From positions 1 through 58,410 of the forward strand of contig JADGNQ010000021.1 of the NCBI GenBank assembly GCA_017883385.1: 58,410 bases of DNA, read 5' to 3'. This document shows positions 7,672 to 18,340 of the stretch, piece by piece (within the stretch, counting starts at the first letter, position 1; each line of letters begins with the position of its first letter). The translations under genes and the position numbers were made by a program. This DNA is from Candidatus Sulfotelmatobacter sp. GTDB taxonomy: Bacteria > Acidobacteriota > Terriglobia > Terriglobales > Acidobacteriaceae. The notes under the pieces were generated by a model. It was not told where the DNA came from. It worked only from the letters and a program-made list of their open reading frames with translations, and ran no database searches.

Positions 7672-10209
7672 ATGCTTTCTGATTCCACAATTCTGAAACA
7701 CATCGCGCGGCAGCCCAAGCGGGCGGCGGGATTCAAGCAACTCGTGCGTGAGCTTGGGCTGCATGGCGAGGAACGCGGCGAACTCGACGAGCATCTGCGG
7801 AAGATGGTCGCGAGCGGCGCGATCATTCAAGCCGAATCCGACCGTTACGCTCTGCCGCAGGCTGCTGCTGATAAGAATCTGATCGCGGGACGGCTCACCA
7901 TGCACCGCGATGGATTCGGGTTTGTCATTCCTGACTCCAAGTCGCTGAGCCCGCCGCTCAGGGCTCGGCTCACGGGCGATATCTTCATCGCACCGCATCT
8001 GATTGGCAACGCCATGCATGGGGATCTGGTGCTGGTGGACATCAGCAACGTGCGTCCCGATGGACGGGCCGAGGGGCGTATTGTGCGGCCGGTGATGCGC
8101 GCGCATCCGACGGTTGTGGGAGTGTTTCACTATGGTGGGCAGCGCAACTACGTCACGCCCATGGACTCGAAGATCACGCAGGAGATCGTGATCCCGGCAG
8201 GAATGGAAGTTCCGGAGGCCTCCGTGCCCCTTGCGTCCTCCGTGGTCGGAAAGACTCAACCACAGAGGACACCGGGGACACAGAGGAAAGAGGCTTCTGT
8301 CGATCGCGTGCTCGGCACTGAGGCTGCACGCAAGACGGAGTGGGACGATCTGGAAGGCGTGGTAGTCGATGTGGAGATTACCGACTGGCCCTCGCCTACA
8401 CAGAATCCGCGGGGACGGGTGATCGAAGTGCTCGGCCGCGAGGATGATTTTGGTGTCGATGTCGAGATCACGATTCGCAAGTATCATCTGCCGCATCATT
8501 TTCCGGCGGCGACGCTGCAGGAGGCGCAGGACACGCCGGCGGAAATCCCTGCCAGCGAATTGCAGCGGCGGCAGGACTTTCGAGCGCTGCCGATTGTCAC
8601 CATTGACGGCGAGACAGCGCGCGATTTTGACGACGCGGTGCTGGTGCGCATGCTGGCGAATGGCAACTTCGAATTGCAAGTGCATATTGCCGACGTGGCG
8701 CAGTACGTGACGCCCGGGTCGGCCCTCGACCAGGAAGCGCGGCTGCGCGGCACCAGCGTTTATTTTCCGGACCGCGCCGTGCCCATGCTGCCGCTGGAGC
8801 TCTCAACCGACATCTGCAGTTTGCGGCCGCAGGTGGATCGACTGGTGCTGTCGTGCGTGATGGAGATGGACCATCGCGGCGAGATCGTGGGCTACGAACT
8901 GAGCGAGGGCGTGATCCGATCGGCTGAGCGCATGACTTACACTGCGGTGAACGCGGTGCTGGAAAACGATGCCGCCGCCCGCGAGCGCTATGCACCGCTG
9001 GTCGCGACGTTTGAGCTGATGCGCGATCTGGCGCTCATTCTCAGACGCAAGCGACAGAAGCGGGGCTCGATTGATTTCGATCTACCGGAGCCGGTGATCG
9101 AGTTCGACGAATTCGGATTGATGAAGAGCATTGCGCGGTCCGAGCGTAACATCGCGCACCGGCTGATCGAAGAATTCATGCTTTCGGCGAACGAGTGCGT
9201 GGCGCACGATCTGGAATCGAAGCGCATTGCGTCGCTGTATCGTGTCCACGAAAAGCCGGACGCGAAGCGGGTTTACGACTTTGAAGTCATCGCCGCGACA
9301 TTTGGGTATTCGCTGGGCGTGGGCCCGCTGCCGATTCATCGGGTGCAGATGAAAACCGATCGGCGTGCGGCTTACGGTACGGGGAAGCGCGTACGCGAGA
9401 TCGAAGTCCCGAAAGAAGTGCACATCACTCCGCGTATGTATCAGAAACTGGCGGAGAAGATTGCGGGCAAGCCGGAGGAGCGGATTCTGAGTTACCTGAT
9501 GTTGCGCTCGCTGAAGCAGGCGCGGTATTCGGAGGAAAACCTGGGGCACTTCGCGCTGGCGGCAACGAGCTATACGCACTTCACTTCGCCGATCCGGCGG
9601 TATCCAGATTTGATTGTGCATCGGATTTTGAAGCAAGTGCTGCGCGCTGAGGGCACCGCCGGACTGCGCCCGGCGGGACAGCCGAAGGCGGCTGTCCCCA
9701 CACAAGCTTCTGGATCCGACGATGCGCCCTCGCCATGGTCCAAGCGGCGCGATCACGCGGCGCATCGGGGGGCACTGGAACCTTTGGGCGGGCCGATCGC
9801 GGTGAAGGAACTGCACGACATCGCGGAAGAATCGAGCCAGTCGGAACGCCGCGCCGACGAAGCCGAGCGCGGACTCATGGAGTGGAAGAAAGTGAAGTTT
9901 ATGCAGGACCGCGTAGGCGAAGATTTCGACGGGCTCATCACCAGCGTCACGAAGTTCGGATTCTTCGTCGAACTCGCCGATCTGTTTGTCGAGGGCCTGG
10001 TGCCGTTGAACACTTTGACCGACGACCTGTACACCTACCACGAGAACACACGCGAAATCATCGGGCAGCGGTCGCGCAAGACCTACCATCTGGGCCAGAG
10101 GATTCGAGTGCTGGTGGACCGGATTGATCCGGTGGAGAAGAAGATTCAGTTTGCGGTATTCGAGGAAGCTCCGCCGCGCCCAGCGGGCAAACGCAAGAAG
10201 CGACGGTAG
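7672..10209 (+). CDS. rnr: Ribonuclease R
   Basis: RNase R is a processive 3'-5' exoribonuclease that degrades structured RNA. Over 845 aa it shows an N-terminal winged-helix part (about 1-65), two cold-shock-like OB domains (about 70-260), the RNB catalytic domain with the aspartate cluster DGETARDFDDAV (about 310-322) and HFTSPIRRYPDLIVHR (about 637-652), and a C-terminal S1 domain (about 745-825, DGLITSVTKFGFFVEL) with a basic KRKKRR tail. Two insertions not usual for the family coincide with dispersed repeats: about residues 183-205 in the OB region and about 660-700 before the ADEAERGLMEWKK helix. Both keep the frame. GAAGGGG lies upstream of the ATG. Confidence 0.95.
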   Translation: MLSDSTILKHIARQPKRAAGFKQLVRELGLHGEERGELDEHLRKMVASGAIIQAESDRYALPQAAADKNLIAGRLTMHRDGFGFVIPDSKSLSPPLRARLTGDIFIAPHLIGNAMHGDLVLVDISNVRPDGRAEGRIVRPVMRAHPTVVGVFHYGGQRNYVTPMDSKITQEIVIPAGMEVPEASVPLASSVVGKTQPQRTPGTQRKEASVDRVLGTEAARKTEWDDLEGVVVDVEITDWPSPTQNPRGRVIEVLGREDDFGVDVEITIRKYHLPHHFPAATLQEAQDTPAEIPASELQRRQDFRALPIVTIDGETARDFDDAVLVRMLANGNFELQVHIADVAQYVTPGSALDQEARLRGTSVYFPDRAVPMLPLELSTDICSLRPQVDRLVLSCVMEMDHRGEIVGYELSEGVIRSAERMTYTAVNAVLENDAAARERYAPLVATFELMRDLALILRRKRQKRGSIDFDLPEPVIEFDEFGLMKSIARSERNIAHRLIEEFMLSANECVAHDLESKRIASLYRVHEKPDAKRVYDFEVIAATFGYSLGVGPLPIHRVQMKTDRRAAYGTGKRVREIEVPKEVHITPRMYQKLAEKIAGKPEERILSYLMLRSLKQARYSEENLGHFALAATSYTHFTSPIRRYPDLIVHRILKQVLRAEGTAGLRPAGQPKAAVPTQASGSDDAPSPWSKRRDHAAHRGALEPLGGPIAVKELHDIAEESSQSERRADEAERGLMEWKKVKFMQDRVGEDFDGLITSVTKFGFFVELADLFVEGLVPLNTLTDDLYTYHENTREIIGQRSRKTYHLGQRIRVLVDRIDPVEKKIQFAVFEEAPPRPAGKRKKRR
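8219..8286. repeat. Hairpin repeat of the CCACAGAGGACAC family inside rnr
   Basis: Two 28-nt arms (8219-8246 and 8259-8286) are inverted copies with 22 of 28 positions matching and a 12-nt spacer. The right arm contains ACCACAGAGGACAC and matches a single-arm copy at 39771-39804. The element is translated within RNase R. Confidence 0.8.
9675..9705. repeat. Palindromic GGACAGCCG repeat inside rnr
   Basis: GGGACAGCCG-aagg-CGGCTGTCCC (9675-9698) is followed by CCACA. It belongs to the same family as the copies at 1548, 24642, 24764, 37097 and 48294. It is translated in frame as part of a linker before the S1 domain. Confidence 0.85.
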
Positions 10210-10258
10210 GGGCGACGACCATCAGCTAAGGGAGCCTTCGTCGCGGCTGCGCGCGAGA

Positions 10259-10312
10259 TCCCCTTCGACAAGCTCAGGGCAGGCTCTCGGCCCGCTGGAG
10301 AAAACGCGGGCC
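10259..10312. repeat. Dispersed repeat plus hairpin between convergent genes
   Basis: A CCTTCGACAAGCTCAGGGCAGG copy (about 10261-10283) is followed by the inverted pair GGCCCGC (10289-10295) / GCGGGCC (10306-10312). It sits between the rnr stop and the GloVer gene stop and could act as a terminator, although no T-run follows. Confidence 0.6.
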
Positions 10313-10369
10313 TTCGGGATGACGCCAATCGGTTCTACTCTGCTAGTTCCCTGCCATGCTCACTACCGC

Positions 10370-12001
10370 TTACGGCGTCACGGTAAACGAGCCGATGCTG
10401 TTGGCATTGCCGGAGGGCGTCTTGACCGTCAAGCGTCCGCTGGTTGCGCCGGTGGGGACTGTGGCTGTAATTGATGTCGCACCGTTCACCGTGATGCTGG
10501 CGGCTTTCGTACCGTTGAATGTGACCTGGGTGGCTCCCAGAAATCCTGTGCCTTTGATCGTGACCTGGGTTCCGACTGGACCGGTCGTCGGCGTGAGATT
10601 GGTAACGACCGGGACCACGGCGAACTGGTGGTCGCCCGACAAAGTGCCGGTCGGAGTAGTAACCGCGATGACGCCGCTGGCGGCATCGGGAGGAACGGTC
10701 GCCGTAATGTATGTGTTCGAGACCACGGTGAACGATGCAGGCACTCCGCCGATGGTTACGCCGGTGGTCCCGTGCAGGCCCGCGCCAATGATCTGAACTG
10801 TCTGGCCGCTGCTGCCGAAGGGCGTCGCCACATGGACGAAGGGCGCGAGGCCTTCATCAAGACTGTAGACGATACCGGCATTCGTGGGGCCGCCGCGCTG
10901 GGTCATCCCATAGATCTTGCCGTTGGTGTGCTGCATAAGAGCCGCCTCAGCCAGGCTGCCGTGGGTGTTATCGAACACGTGGCGGATGGAGTAATTCCCG
11001 CTGCTGTCAATGCGAAACAGCGTCCCTTCCGGAGCGGATCCGTAACTGGCTCCTGCGCTGGTGGCGCCGTAGAAGTTGCCGTCGGTAGCGGCGACCATGC
11101 CGGCACGCGGATTCGACCCGTCGGTCAACACATTGATGTCGTATTGGTGAAGCAGAGTGAGATGTCCGACCGTGCTGAGCTTGAAGATGACTCCGCCGCC
11201 ACCAGACCCGCCGCCGGTGGTGGGGCCGTAGAGAAGGCCGTCGGCGCCTTGCACAACGGGCCCATAGAGATAGATGCCGTGGGTCAGATCGAAGCTGTAC
11301 ACGAGCGTCACGTCACCAGCTGGCGTCATGCGGAAGACGGTGCCCTCATAGCTTGCTCCTCCGACCTGCGACGTGCCATAAAAGTTGCCGTCGTTGCCAA
11401 GAATCATTCCGCCGTAGGGACAGGGTGGAATAAAACCGGTCAGCGCGCGAAAGCTACCAGAGGGTGTGACCTCAAATCCGACCCATGGTCCATACTGCGA
11501 GCAGGTGGTGCCGTAGAAGTTGCCGTTGCGGCCAAGGGTCAGCGTGCCCACCGGATTGGAACCCTCCCCGGGACCGAAACTGTGCAGCAACGTGAAGTGG
11601 CCGGTAGAGGTGATTTTAAAGATGGTCCCGATGTTGTTGGCGCCGCCGATTCTGGTGGCGCCGTAGAAGTTGCCGTCTTGCCCGAGCGTCAGGCCGCCGA
11701 CCGGATTCCAGCCGTCAGCGCCAGAGAAGTTGTAGAGCGTGGTGAGGACACCCGCCGGCGTCATCTTGAAGACGGTCCCCATGTCATTGGTGCCGCCCTG
11801 GTTGGTGGTGCCGTAGAGGTTGCCGTCGTGGCCTTGCACCAGGACTTCGGGAGCGGTGGGTATGCATCCTTCGACGCTGCATTCGAAATCGTGGATGTCG
11901 GTAAACGTTTGAGCCTGAACGAGCGCCGGAATGAAGGCGATAGCGAGGCAGAACAGGCACGAAGGCAGACTCATAAGGGAAATGCGATTGGTGTTGGGCA
12001 T
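10370..12001 (-). CDS. Secreted GloVer-repeat protein with two IPT/TIG domains
   Basis: The 543-aa protein has a signal peptide (about 1-31, ALVQA). It is followed by about seven repeats of roughly 45-50 residues with the pattern DGNFYGTT..GG...GTVFK.TP.G...LY.F (about 50-375), known as choice-of-anchor tandem GloVer repeats and probably folding as a propeller. Two IPT/TIG immunoglobulin-like domains (about 378-455 and 460-540, with TPTTGPVGTQVTIKGTGF) complete it. An AAGGAG site sits 7 nt before the ATG. Such proteins are frequent in acidobacteria and presumed extracellular; no enzymatic residues are visible. It is antisense to several long spurious frames. Confidence 0.85.
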   Translation of the reverse strand: MPNTNRISLMSLPSCLFCLAIAFIPALVQAQTFTDIHDFECSVEGCIPTAPEVLVQGHDGNLYGTTNQGGTNDMGTVFKMTPAGVLTTLYNFSGADGWNPVGGLTLGQDGNFYGATRIGGANNIGTIFKITSTGHFTLLHSFGPGEGSNPVGTLTLGRNGNFYGTTCSQYGPWVGFEVTPSGSFRALTGFIPPCPYGGMILGNDGNFYGTSQVGGASYEGTVFRMTPAGDVTLVYSFDLTHGIYLYGPVVQGADGLLYGPTTGGGSGGGGVIFKLSTVGHLTLLHQYDINVLTDGSNPRAGMVAATDGNFYGATSAGASYGSAPEGTLFRIDSSGNYSIRHVFDNTHGSLAEAALMQHTNGKIYGMTQRGGPTNAGIVYSLDEGLAPFVHVATPFGSSGQTVQIIGAGLHGTTGVTIGGVPASFTVVSNTYITATVPPDAASGVIAVTTPTGTLSGDHQFAVVPVVTNLTPTTGPVGTQVTIKGTGFLGATQVTFNGTKAASITVNGATSITATVPTGATSGRLTVKTPSGNANSIGSFTVTP

Positions 12002-12175
12002 AGATGCTCCTTCACGGAGGGGGACCGTAGGGATGTTTCGTCCCTAATGGAATATGTGAAAAATGGGGTGGATTTGGCTCACGGGCGCCGGGGAATTTTG
12101 TGGCGGATGGAAGCCCCCGCGGACCCACCCGCTGGACAGCCGGGGCGGTCCCTACATGGGCCCCTCTTGGGTCCG

Positions 12176-13552
12176 TTAGATTCCGAGCGCTTTTTGGATT
12201 TCGGCGGCTATGGCGGCAGTGTGGGCACGCATTTTGTCTTCGGATTCTGCTTCCACCATGACGCGCGCCAAGGCTTCGGTGCCCGAGTAGCGTACGACTA
12301 CGCGACCGTTGCCGTCGAGGTCGCGCTCGGCGGCTTGAATTGCAGCCTGCACCGCGGGCACTTGGGAAAGGGGCGTCTTTTCCCGAACCCTTATGTTCTG
12401 GATTTTCTGGGGAAAGACCTTTAGGTCGCCGATCAAGTCCGCCAACGGCTTGCCGCTGCGCACGATGATGTCCATGAGGCGCAGCGCAGTCAGCAAGCCG
12501 TCGCCGGTGGTCCCGTCTCCATCGCGAAAGATAATGTGACCGGACTGCTCGCCGCCGAGAGTGGCGCCCATCTTCAGCATCTCCTCCAGCACATACTTGT
12601 CGCCGACGTTGGCGCGCAGCATGCGGATGCCGGACTTCTTCAGCGCGATCTCGAGGCCCATGTTCGACATGGTGGTTGAGACCACGGTATCGCCCTTCAA
12701 CTTTCCTTGCCCATGCAGGTCGCGCGCCGCGGCGAGCAGGACGCCGTCTCCATTAACCACGCGGCCGGCGGCGTCGCAGAAAAGTGCGCGGTCGGCGTCG
12801 CCGTCGAAGGTCACGCCGAGATCAAACTTCCCTGCGGATGCAGCGACTGTCTTGCCTAACGTCTCCGGGTGCAACGCACCGCAGCCTTCATTGATATTCT
12901 TTCCGTCCGGCGAGACGTGAGTGAAGGTCGCTTCAATTCCGAGACTGCGGAACAACTCCGGTGCCTCCGCCGTGGCTGCTCCGTTGGCGCAATCCACCAG
13001 CACGCGCAGTTTGCCTAAGCCGGAGGTCACGCTCTCCGCGAGCGACTTGATGTAGGCGTGGCGCAGGTCGGCCTCACCCGGAAGGGATGGCGCAGGAACC
13101 TTGAGCGCGGTATCGTCTGCGGAAGCCGGGTTCTCCAGCAGCGCGAAGATTTCTTTTTCAATCGCCAACTCGCGAGCGTCGGTCAGCTTGAAGCCATCGC
13201 CGGAGAAAACCTTGATGCCGTTGTCGGTCCAGGGATTGTGCGACGCGGAAATCACCACGCCTGCAGCCATTCCCCGCGTGCGTGCGAGGTAAGCCACGCC
13301 CGGAGTGGTAATCACACCCGCGCTGTGCACGTCCACCCCTACCGCCGCCAGACCTTCGGCAACGCGGTCGGCAATCCAGCGGCTCGACTCGCGGGTGTCC
13401 TGGCCGATAACGGCCTGCGCCTTGGGAACCGTCCGCACCAGGTCGTGGCCGAGCGCGCGGCCGATGAGATACGTGCTCTGCTTGGTCAGCGGAAAGTCTC
13501 CCGCTACGCCACGAATGCCGTCGGTGCCGAACAACTGCCTTTGCTGGCTCAT
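12176..13552 (-). CDS. glmM: Phosphoglucosamine mutase
   Basis: GlmM interconverts glucosamine-6-phosphate and glucosamine-1-phosphate on the way to UDP-GlcNAc for peptidoglycan. The 458-aa sequence has FGTDGIRG at the N-terminus, the phosphoserine loop ISASHNP (Ser104), the metal loop TFDGDADR, GGEQSGHIIF for sugar specificity, and RYSGTEALARVMVE for phosphate binding. It is the last gene of an xseA-cdaA-cdaR-glmM run, 69 bp after cdaR. In Firmicutes the same cdaA-cdaR-glmM order lets GlmM inhibit the c-di-AMP cyclase CdaA; that link is inferred here from order only. Confidence 0.97.
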   Translation of the reverse strand: MSQQRQLFGTDGIRGVAGDFPLTKQSTYLIGRALGHDLVRTVPKAQAVIGQDTRESSRWIADRVAEGLAAVGVDVHSAGVITTPGVAYLARTRGMAAGVVISASHNPWTDNGIKVFSGDGFKLTDARELAIEKEIFALLENPASADDTALKVPAPSLPGEADLRHAYIKSLAESVTSGLGKLRVLVDCANGAATAEAPELFRSLGIEATFTHVSPDGKNINEGCGALHPETLGKTVAASAGKFDLGVTFDGDADRALFCDAAGRVVNGDGVLLAAARDLHGQGKLKGDTVVSTTMSNMGLEIALKKSGIRMLRANVGDKYVLEEMLKMGATLGGEQSGHIIFRDGDGTTGDGLLTALRLMDIIVRSGKPLADLIGDLKVFPQKIQNIRVREKTPLSQVPAVQAAIQAAERDLDGNGRVVVRYSGTEALARVMVEAESEDKMRAHTAAIAAEIQKALGI

Positions 13553-13620
13553 AAGAGAATTCCGGGGACGCTACCAAAAAGACGAGGACTAGAGATGATA
13601 AATGAGAGTGCGTCAAATCT

Positions 13621-14298
13621 TCAGTGCGCGGAAGCTTTTCCCACCTTCTGCACGAGTACGGTGACGCGAATCGACGTGGTCTGCACCACTTGTACTAACG
13701 GGTCGGGCACATACACATTTGTGGTGAAGACCGCGCTGCCCCTGGTGCCGGTAGCGTCGACTGGATCAGTCGTGGCCGCATCGATCTGGTCTATATGATG
13801 CTTAGGCCCGGTAATGGTAATGCGAGGCGGATCGGCTTCGACTTTGACAATCTGTTCGCCGCCTGCAAAGCTCCCCGTCACCCGCGGATGAACCTCGACC
13901 TCACGGGTCGCTCGCGTATCAAACGCCAGGTGCAGTTGGCTGGGCACGACTTGCACCACGCTCACGTCGCGCGGGTGGCGCACTTGCTGCGAGGTCAGAT
14001 CATAAGTGCGTTCGCTGGGCTTGGCATCGGCCAGGTCGATCTCCGCGTGAATCTCGTTCGCCTGTAGTTGACGGATCACCCGCTCTGGCCCGCGCACACG
14101 GATCTGCGCTTCTGGAATCGACTCGGAGCTGATCACCAGTTGCGATGGCACGTGCTGAAAGACAACAGGCGCGCGCACCGCCACTTCCGCCGGTTGCTCG
14201 TCGGGCGAGATCAGGAACCACAACCCCGCGGCCAGCAGCAGGGACATCATTTTCAGCATGAAGTTATGCAGCACGTAGCGCTTGAAGAAACCGATCAT
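13621..14298 (-). CDS. cdaR: YbbR-domain protein, CdaA regulator type
   Basis: The 225-aa protein has one N-terminal membrane helix (about 14-30) and an extracytoplasmic part with YbbR-like repeats, for example RVRGPERVIRQLQANEIHAEIDLADAKPSERTYDL and VHPRVTGSFAGGEQIVKVEADPPRITITGPKHHI. YbbR proteins next to cdaA (CdaR) modulate c-di-AMP synthesis. Its start overlaps the cdaA stop by 4 bp (ATGA), so translation is probably coupled. Confidence 0.88.
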   Translation of the reverse strand: MIGFFKRYVLHNFMLKMMSLLLAAGLWFLISPDEQPAEVAVRAPVVFQHVPSQLVISSESIPEAQIRVRGPERVIRQLQANEIHAEIDLADAKPSERTYDLTSQQVRHPRDVSVVQVVPSQLHLAFDTRATREVEVHPRVTGSFAGGEQIVKVEADPPRITITGPKHHIDQIDAATTDPVDATGTRGSAVFTTNVYVPDPLVQVVQTTSIRVTVLVQKVGKASAH

Positions 14299-15188
14299 GG
14301 GCGCGGCTCCGGCTCCGAGCCGGGCTGGGTGCTGCGTTGTGGCGCGGGTTCGCGCAGAGGAGAATCCAGGGTCGCGGCCAACTCATCACTGTGATTCAGT
14401 CCGATCGAAGTAGGCAGGGTCACCGGAGCCAGGTAACGCCGCAGTTCGCTGCCTAGGCGCTCGCGCAACTGCTCGACCGTCAGATCGCGCTCGATTGCGC
14501 CTTCGATGGCCAGGCTGATCGCACCGGTCTCCTCGGAGCAGATGACGGCAATCGCATCCGTTTCTTCGGTGATGCCGATGCCGGCGCGATGCCGGGTCCC
14601 CAGTTGGGTGGAGAGCAGCGGATTCATGGAGAGCGGCAAGAAACAGGCTGCGGCGGCGATACGGTCCTTTTGGACGATGACAGCCCCATCGTGCAACGGC
14701 GCGCTGGGGCGGAAGATCGTGGCCAGCAGATCGTAGGAGAGGCGGGCGTCGAGGGGCACACCGCTTTCGATGTGGGTGCGCAATCCGATTTCACGCTCAA
14801 TCACGATGAGCGCGCCAGTCTGGTGCTGGGAAAAAAGGTTTGCGGCCAGCACGATGTCATCGTAGGAATCGCTCTCCGCGGAAGACCCCCCGAGAAACGT
14901 CAATCGCCGACCCACATCCGCAAGAACGTGACGGATCTCCGATTGGAAGACCACGATCAGCGCAAACACGAGGTAGGGGAGCACGTGGCTCACCACCCAG
15001 TTGAGAGTCGTGAGCTCTCCGATGCGCGCCAGGTAGAAAGTGATGGCGACTACCACCAGCCCCACCAGCATGGGAGCAGCGCGCGTGCCGCGGATGATTA
15101 CCAGCACCTGGTAGATGAGGAGGGCGACAAGCAGGATATCGAGCGCCACCCATGCGCCTTGCGACCATGACGTGATGACTGGCGTCAC
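14295..15188 (-). CDS. cdaA: Diadenylate cyclase CdaA
   Basis: CdaA makes c-di-AMP from two ATP at the membrane. The sequence has three hydrophobic segments (about 12-75 from the GTG start) and then the DAC/DisA_N domain with LHDGAVIVQKDRI (DGA motif) and LGTRHRAGIGITEETDA (RHR motif), both needed for catalysis. An in-frame ATG exists upstream at 15296, but GTG 15188 is preceded by GAGGAGAG at about 8 nt and starts where the family usually starts, giving 297 aa. The C-terminal 30 residues are proline/arginine-rich and probably disordered. It lies about 130 bp after xseA and overlaps cdaR. Confidence 0.95.
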   Translation of the reverse strand: MTPVITSWSQGAWVALDILLVALLIYQVLVIIRGTRAAPMLVGLVVVAITFYLARIGELTTLNWVVSHVLPYLVFALIVVFQSEIRHVLADVGRRLTFLGGSSAESDSYDDIVLAANLFSQHQTGALIVIEREIGLRTHIESGVPLDARLSYDLLATIFRPSAPLHDGAVIVQKDRIAAAACFLPLSMNPLLSTQLGTRHRAGIGITEETDAIAVICSEETGAISLAIEGAIERDLTVEQLRERLGSELRRYLAPVTLPTSIGLNHSDELAATLDSPLREPAPQRSTQPGSEPEPRP

Positions 15189-15320
15189 TCGAATCTCTCT
15201 CCTCGCGGAAATTCGATCCTGGAAACCCCATTGTAATGCAGCGGATTCCTGGCATTCGCGGTCTGACGAATTTTTACAAAGCGCATCAGGAAGCACCTAC
15301 GAAGGTCGTTCAGGGGAGGC

Positions 15321-16694
15321 TCATCCCTGCTTCTTCGTTACGGCAGCGTGCATCTCGCCGTGCGCCAGCCGCGCCGAAATCTCCTCGCCCACTTTCACCT
15401 TGCGCACGTCCTTCAACAGCTTGCCTTCGGAATCGAATACCAGGGCGTAGCCGCGCTCCAGAATGGCCAGCGGCGACAGCGATTCCAGCACCATCTGCAG
15501 GCGCTCGCGCCGTACTCTGTGCTGCAGCAGTACATTCCGCATCACCGCGGTCAGGGCCGCGGTCCCACTCTCCAATTCTTTCCGCATTCCCGAGAGCACC
15601 AGGCGCAAGTCGTAATGCCGCACGGCGGCCGACGTCAGTTCCCAACGGCGGCGCATTAGCTCCAGCAGTTGGCGCTCGGCAAGTTCCATTCGATGAGTCA
15701 GATCGTCGAGCTTCTGTTGGCGCTGGCGGATGAGTTCCATCATGCGCGCGAACGCGCCGTGCTGCGCGCGTTCGGTCAAGGCCTGGCGGCCCATCAGCAG
15801 TCGGTAGCGCATGGCCCGGCTGAGGCGCTCGCGCAACGCGGCCGCATGATCTTCTACTTCCTGTCGTGAACGGATCACCAGTTCCGCCGCCGCTGAAGGC
15901 GTGGGAGCACGCAGATCGGCCACGAAATCCACAATTGTGAAATCGGTTTCGTGTCCCACCGCGGAAATCACGGGAATTTCAGACGCGGCGACCATTCGCG
16001 CCAGGGCTTCGTCATTGAAAGCAGCCAGATCCTCCGCAGAGCCGCCGCCGCGCGCGACCACAATCACGTCAACATTGTCGTGCTGGTTGAAAAAACGAAT
16101 GCCCGCCGCCACCTCGTGCGCAGCAGCGTCGCCCTGCACTTGTGCCGGATAAATCAGCACATTCACCGAATGATGCCTCCGCTCGATCACATTCAAAATG
16201 TCGCGGAGCGCGGCCGCCTGCGCCGAGGTCACAATACCGATACGCGTCGGCAGCGACGGGATCGGTTTCTTGCGCTCCGCCGCAAACAGTCCTTCTGCCT
16301 CCAGTTTGGCCTTGAGTTGCTCAAAGGCCAACTGCAGAGACCCAGCGCCCTTGGGCTCGATGTACTCCGCCGAGATCTGCAGCTCGCCGCGATCTTCATA
16401 CACGGTCACGCGCCCACGAACGATCACCTGTAAGCCGTCCGCCGGACGAAACCGCAGCAGCCGCGCGGATGACCGGAACATGACTACGCGAATCTGCGCA
16501 TTGCCGTCTTTCAGCGTGAAATAAAGATGCCCGGAATCGGGCGCGCGGAAATTCGAGATCTCGCCTTCCACCCACGCGTCGGAATACTCGCGTTCAATGT
16601 GCGAACGCACCGCCGCGACCAGATCGCGCACTTTCCACACCCGGCGCTCCGGCGGACGGAAGCTAAAGCCCATCTGGTCGGTGAGGGAAGACAT
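15321..16694 (-). CDS. xseA: Exodeoxyribonuclease VII large subunit
   Basis: XseA with XseB degrades single-stranded DNA to oligonucleotides. The 457-aa sequence has an N-terminal OB domain (about 17-115, VWKVRDLVAAVRSHIEREYSDAWVEGEISN), the catalytic domain with RIGIVTSAQAAALRDIL, DVIVVARGGGSAEDLAAFNDE and AVGHETDFTIVDFVADLRAPTPSAAAE, and a long coiled-coil C-terminal part. No xseB gene follows, although they are often adjacent. ATG 16694 is chosen because TACACT lies 7 nt upstream (possible leaderless start); Met8 at 16673 is the alternative. Confidence 0.95.
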   Translation of the reverse strand: MSSLTDQMGFSFRPPERRVWKVRDLVAAVRSHIEREYSDAWVEGEISNFRAPDSGHLYFTLKDGNAQIRVVMFRSSARLLRFRPADGLQVIVRGRVTVYEDRGELQISAEYIEPKGAGSLQLAFEQLKAKLEAEGLFAAERKKPIPSLPTRIGIVTSAQAAALRDILNVIERRHHSVNVLIYPAQVQGDAAAHEVAAGIRFFNQHDNVDVIVVARGGGSAEDLAAFNDEALARMVAASEIPVISAVGHETDFTIVDFVADLRAPTPSAAAELVIRSRQEVEDHAAALRERLSRAMRYRLLMGRQALTERAQHGAFARMMELIRQRQQKLDDLTHRMELAERQLLELMRRRWELTSAAVRHYDLRLVLSGMRKELESGTAALTAVMRNVLLQHRVRRERLQMVLESLSPLAILERGYALVFDSEGKLLKDVRKVKVGEEISARLAHGEMHAAVTKKQG

Positions 16695-16700
16695 TGAGGG

Positions 16701-16706
16701 CAGTGT
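16701..16706 (-). promoter_or_regulatory. -10 hexamer TACACT of xseA, leaderless arrangement
   Basis: On the minus strand TACACT is followed by 7 nt (GCCCTCA) and the ATG at 16694. No Shine-Dalgarno motif lies between. It diverges from the pccB promoter 70 bp away. Confidence 0.45.
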
Positions 16707-16775
16707 ACCGCAGGAACCGTCCATAAGCTCACGGGCGCCGTGATCCGGCTCATACCGCCGCGCCGTCCCAACCGC

Positions 16776-16781
16776 TATAAT
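16776..16781 (+). promoter_or_regulatory. -10 hexamer TATAAT of the carboxylase gene, leaderless arrangement
   Basis: A perfect TATAAT ends 8 nt before ATG 16790. The spacer TTCGGCCC has no Shine-Dalgarno motif. Confidence 0.6.
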
Positions 16782-16789
16782 TTCGGCCC

Positions 16790-18340
<1,551 letters not shown>

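Noticed and set aside
7546-8685. Long minus-strand frame (379 aa) opposite rnr
   Set aside because: RNase R motifs fix the coding strand; the antisense translation has no recognisable domain.
10628-12424. 598-aa plus-strand frame opposite the GloVer protein and glmM
   Set aside because: It runs antisense through two well-supported genes; its repeats only mirror the GloVer repeats.
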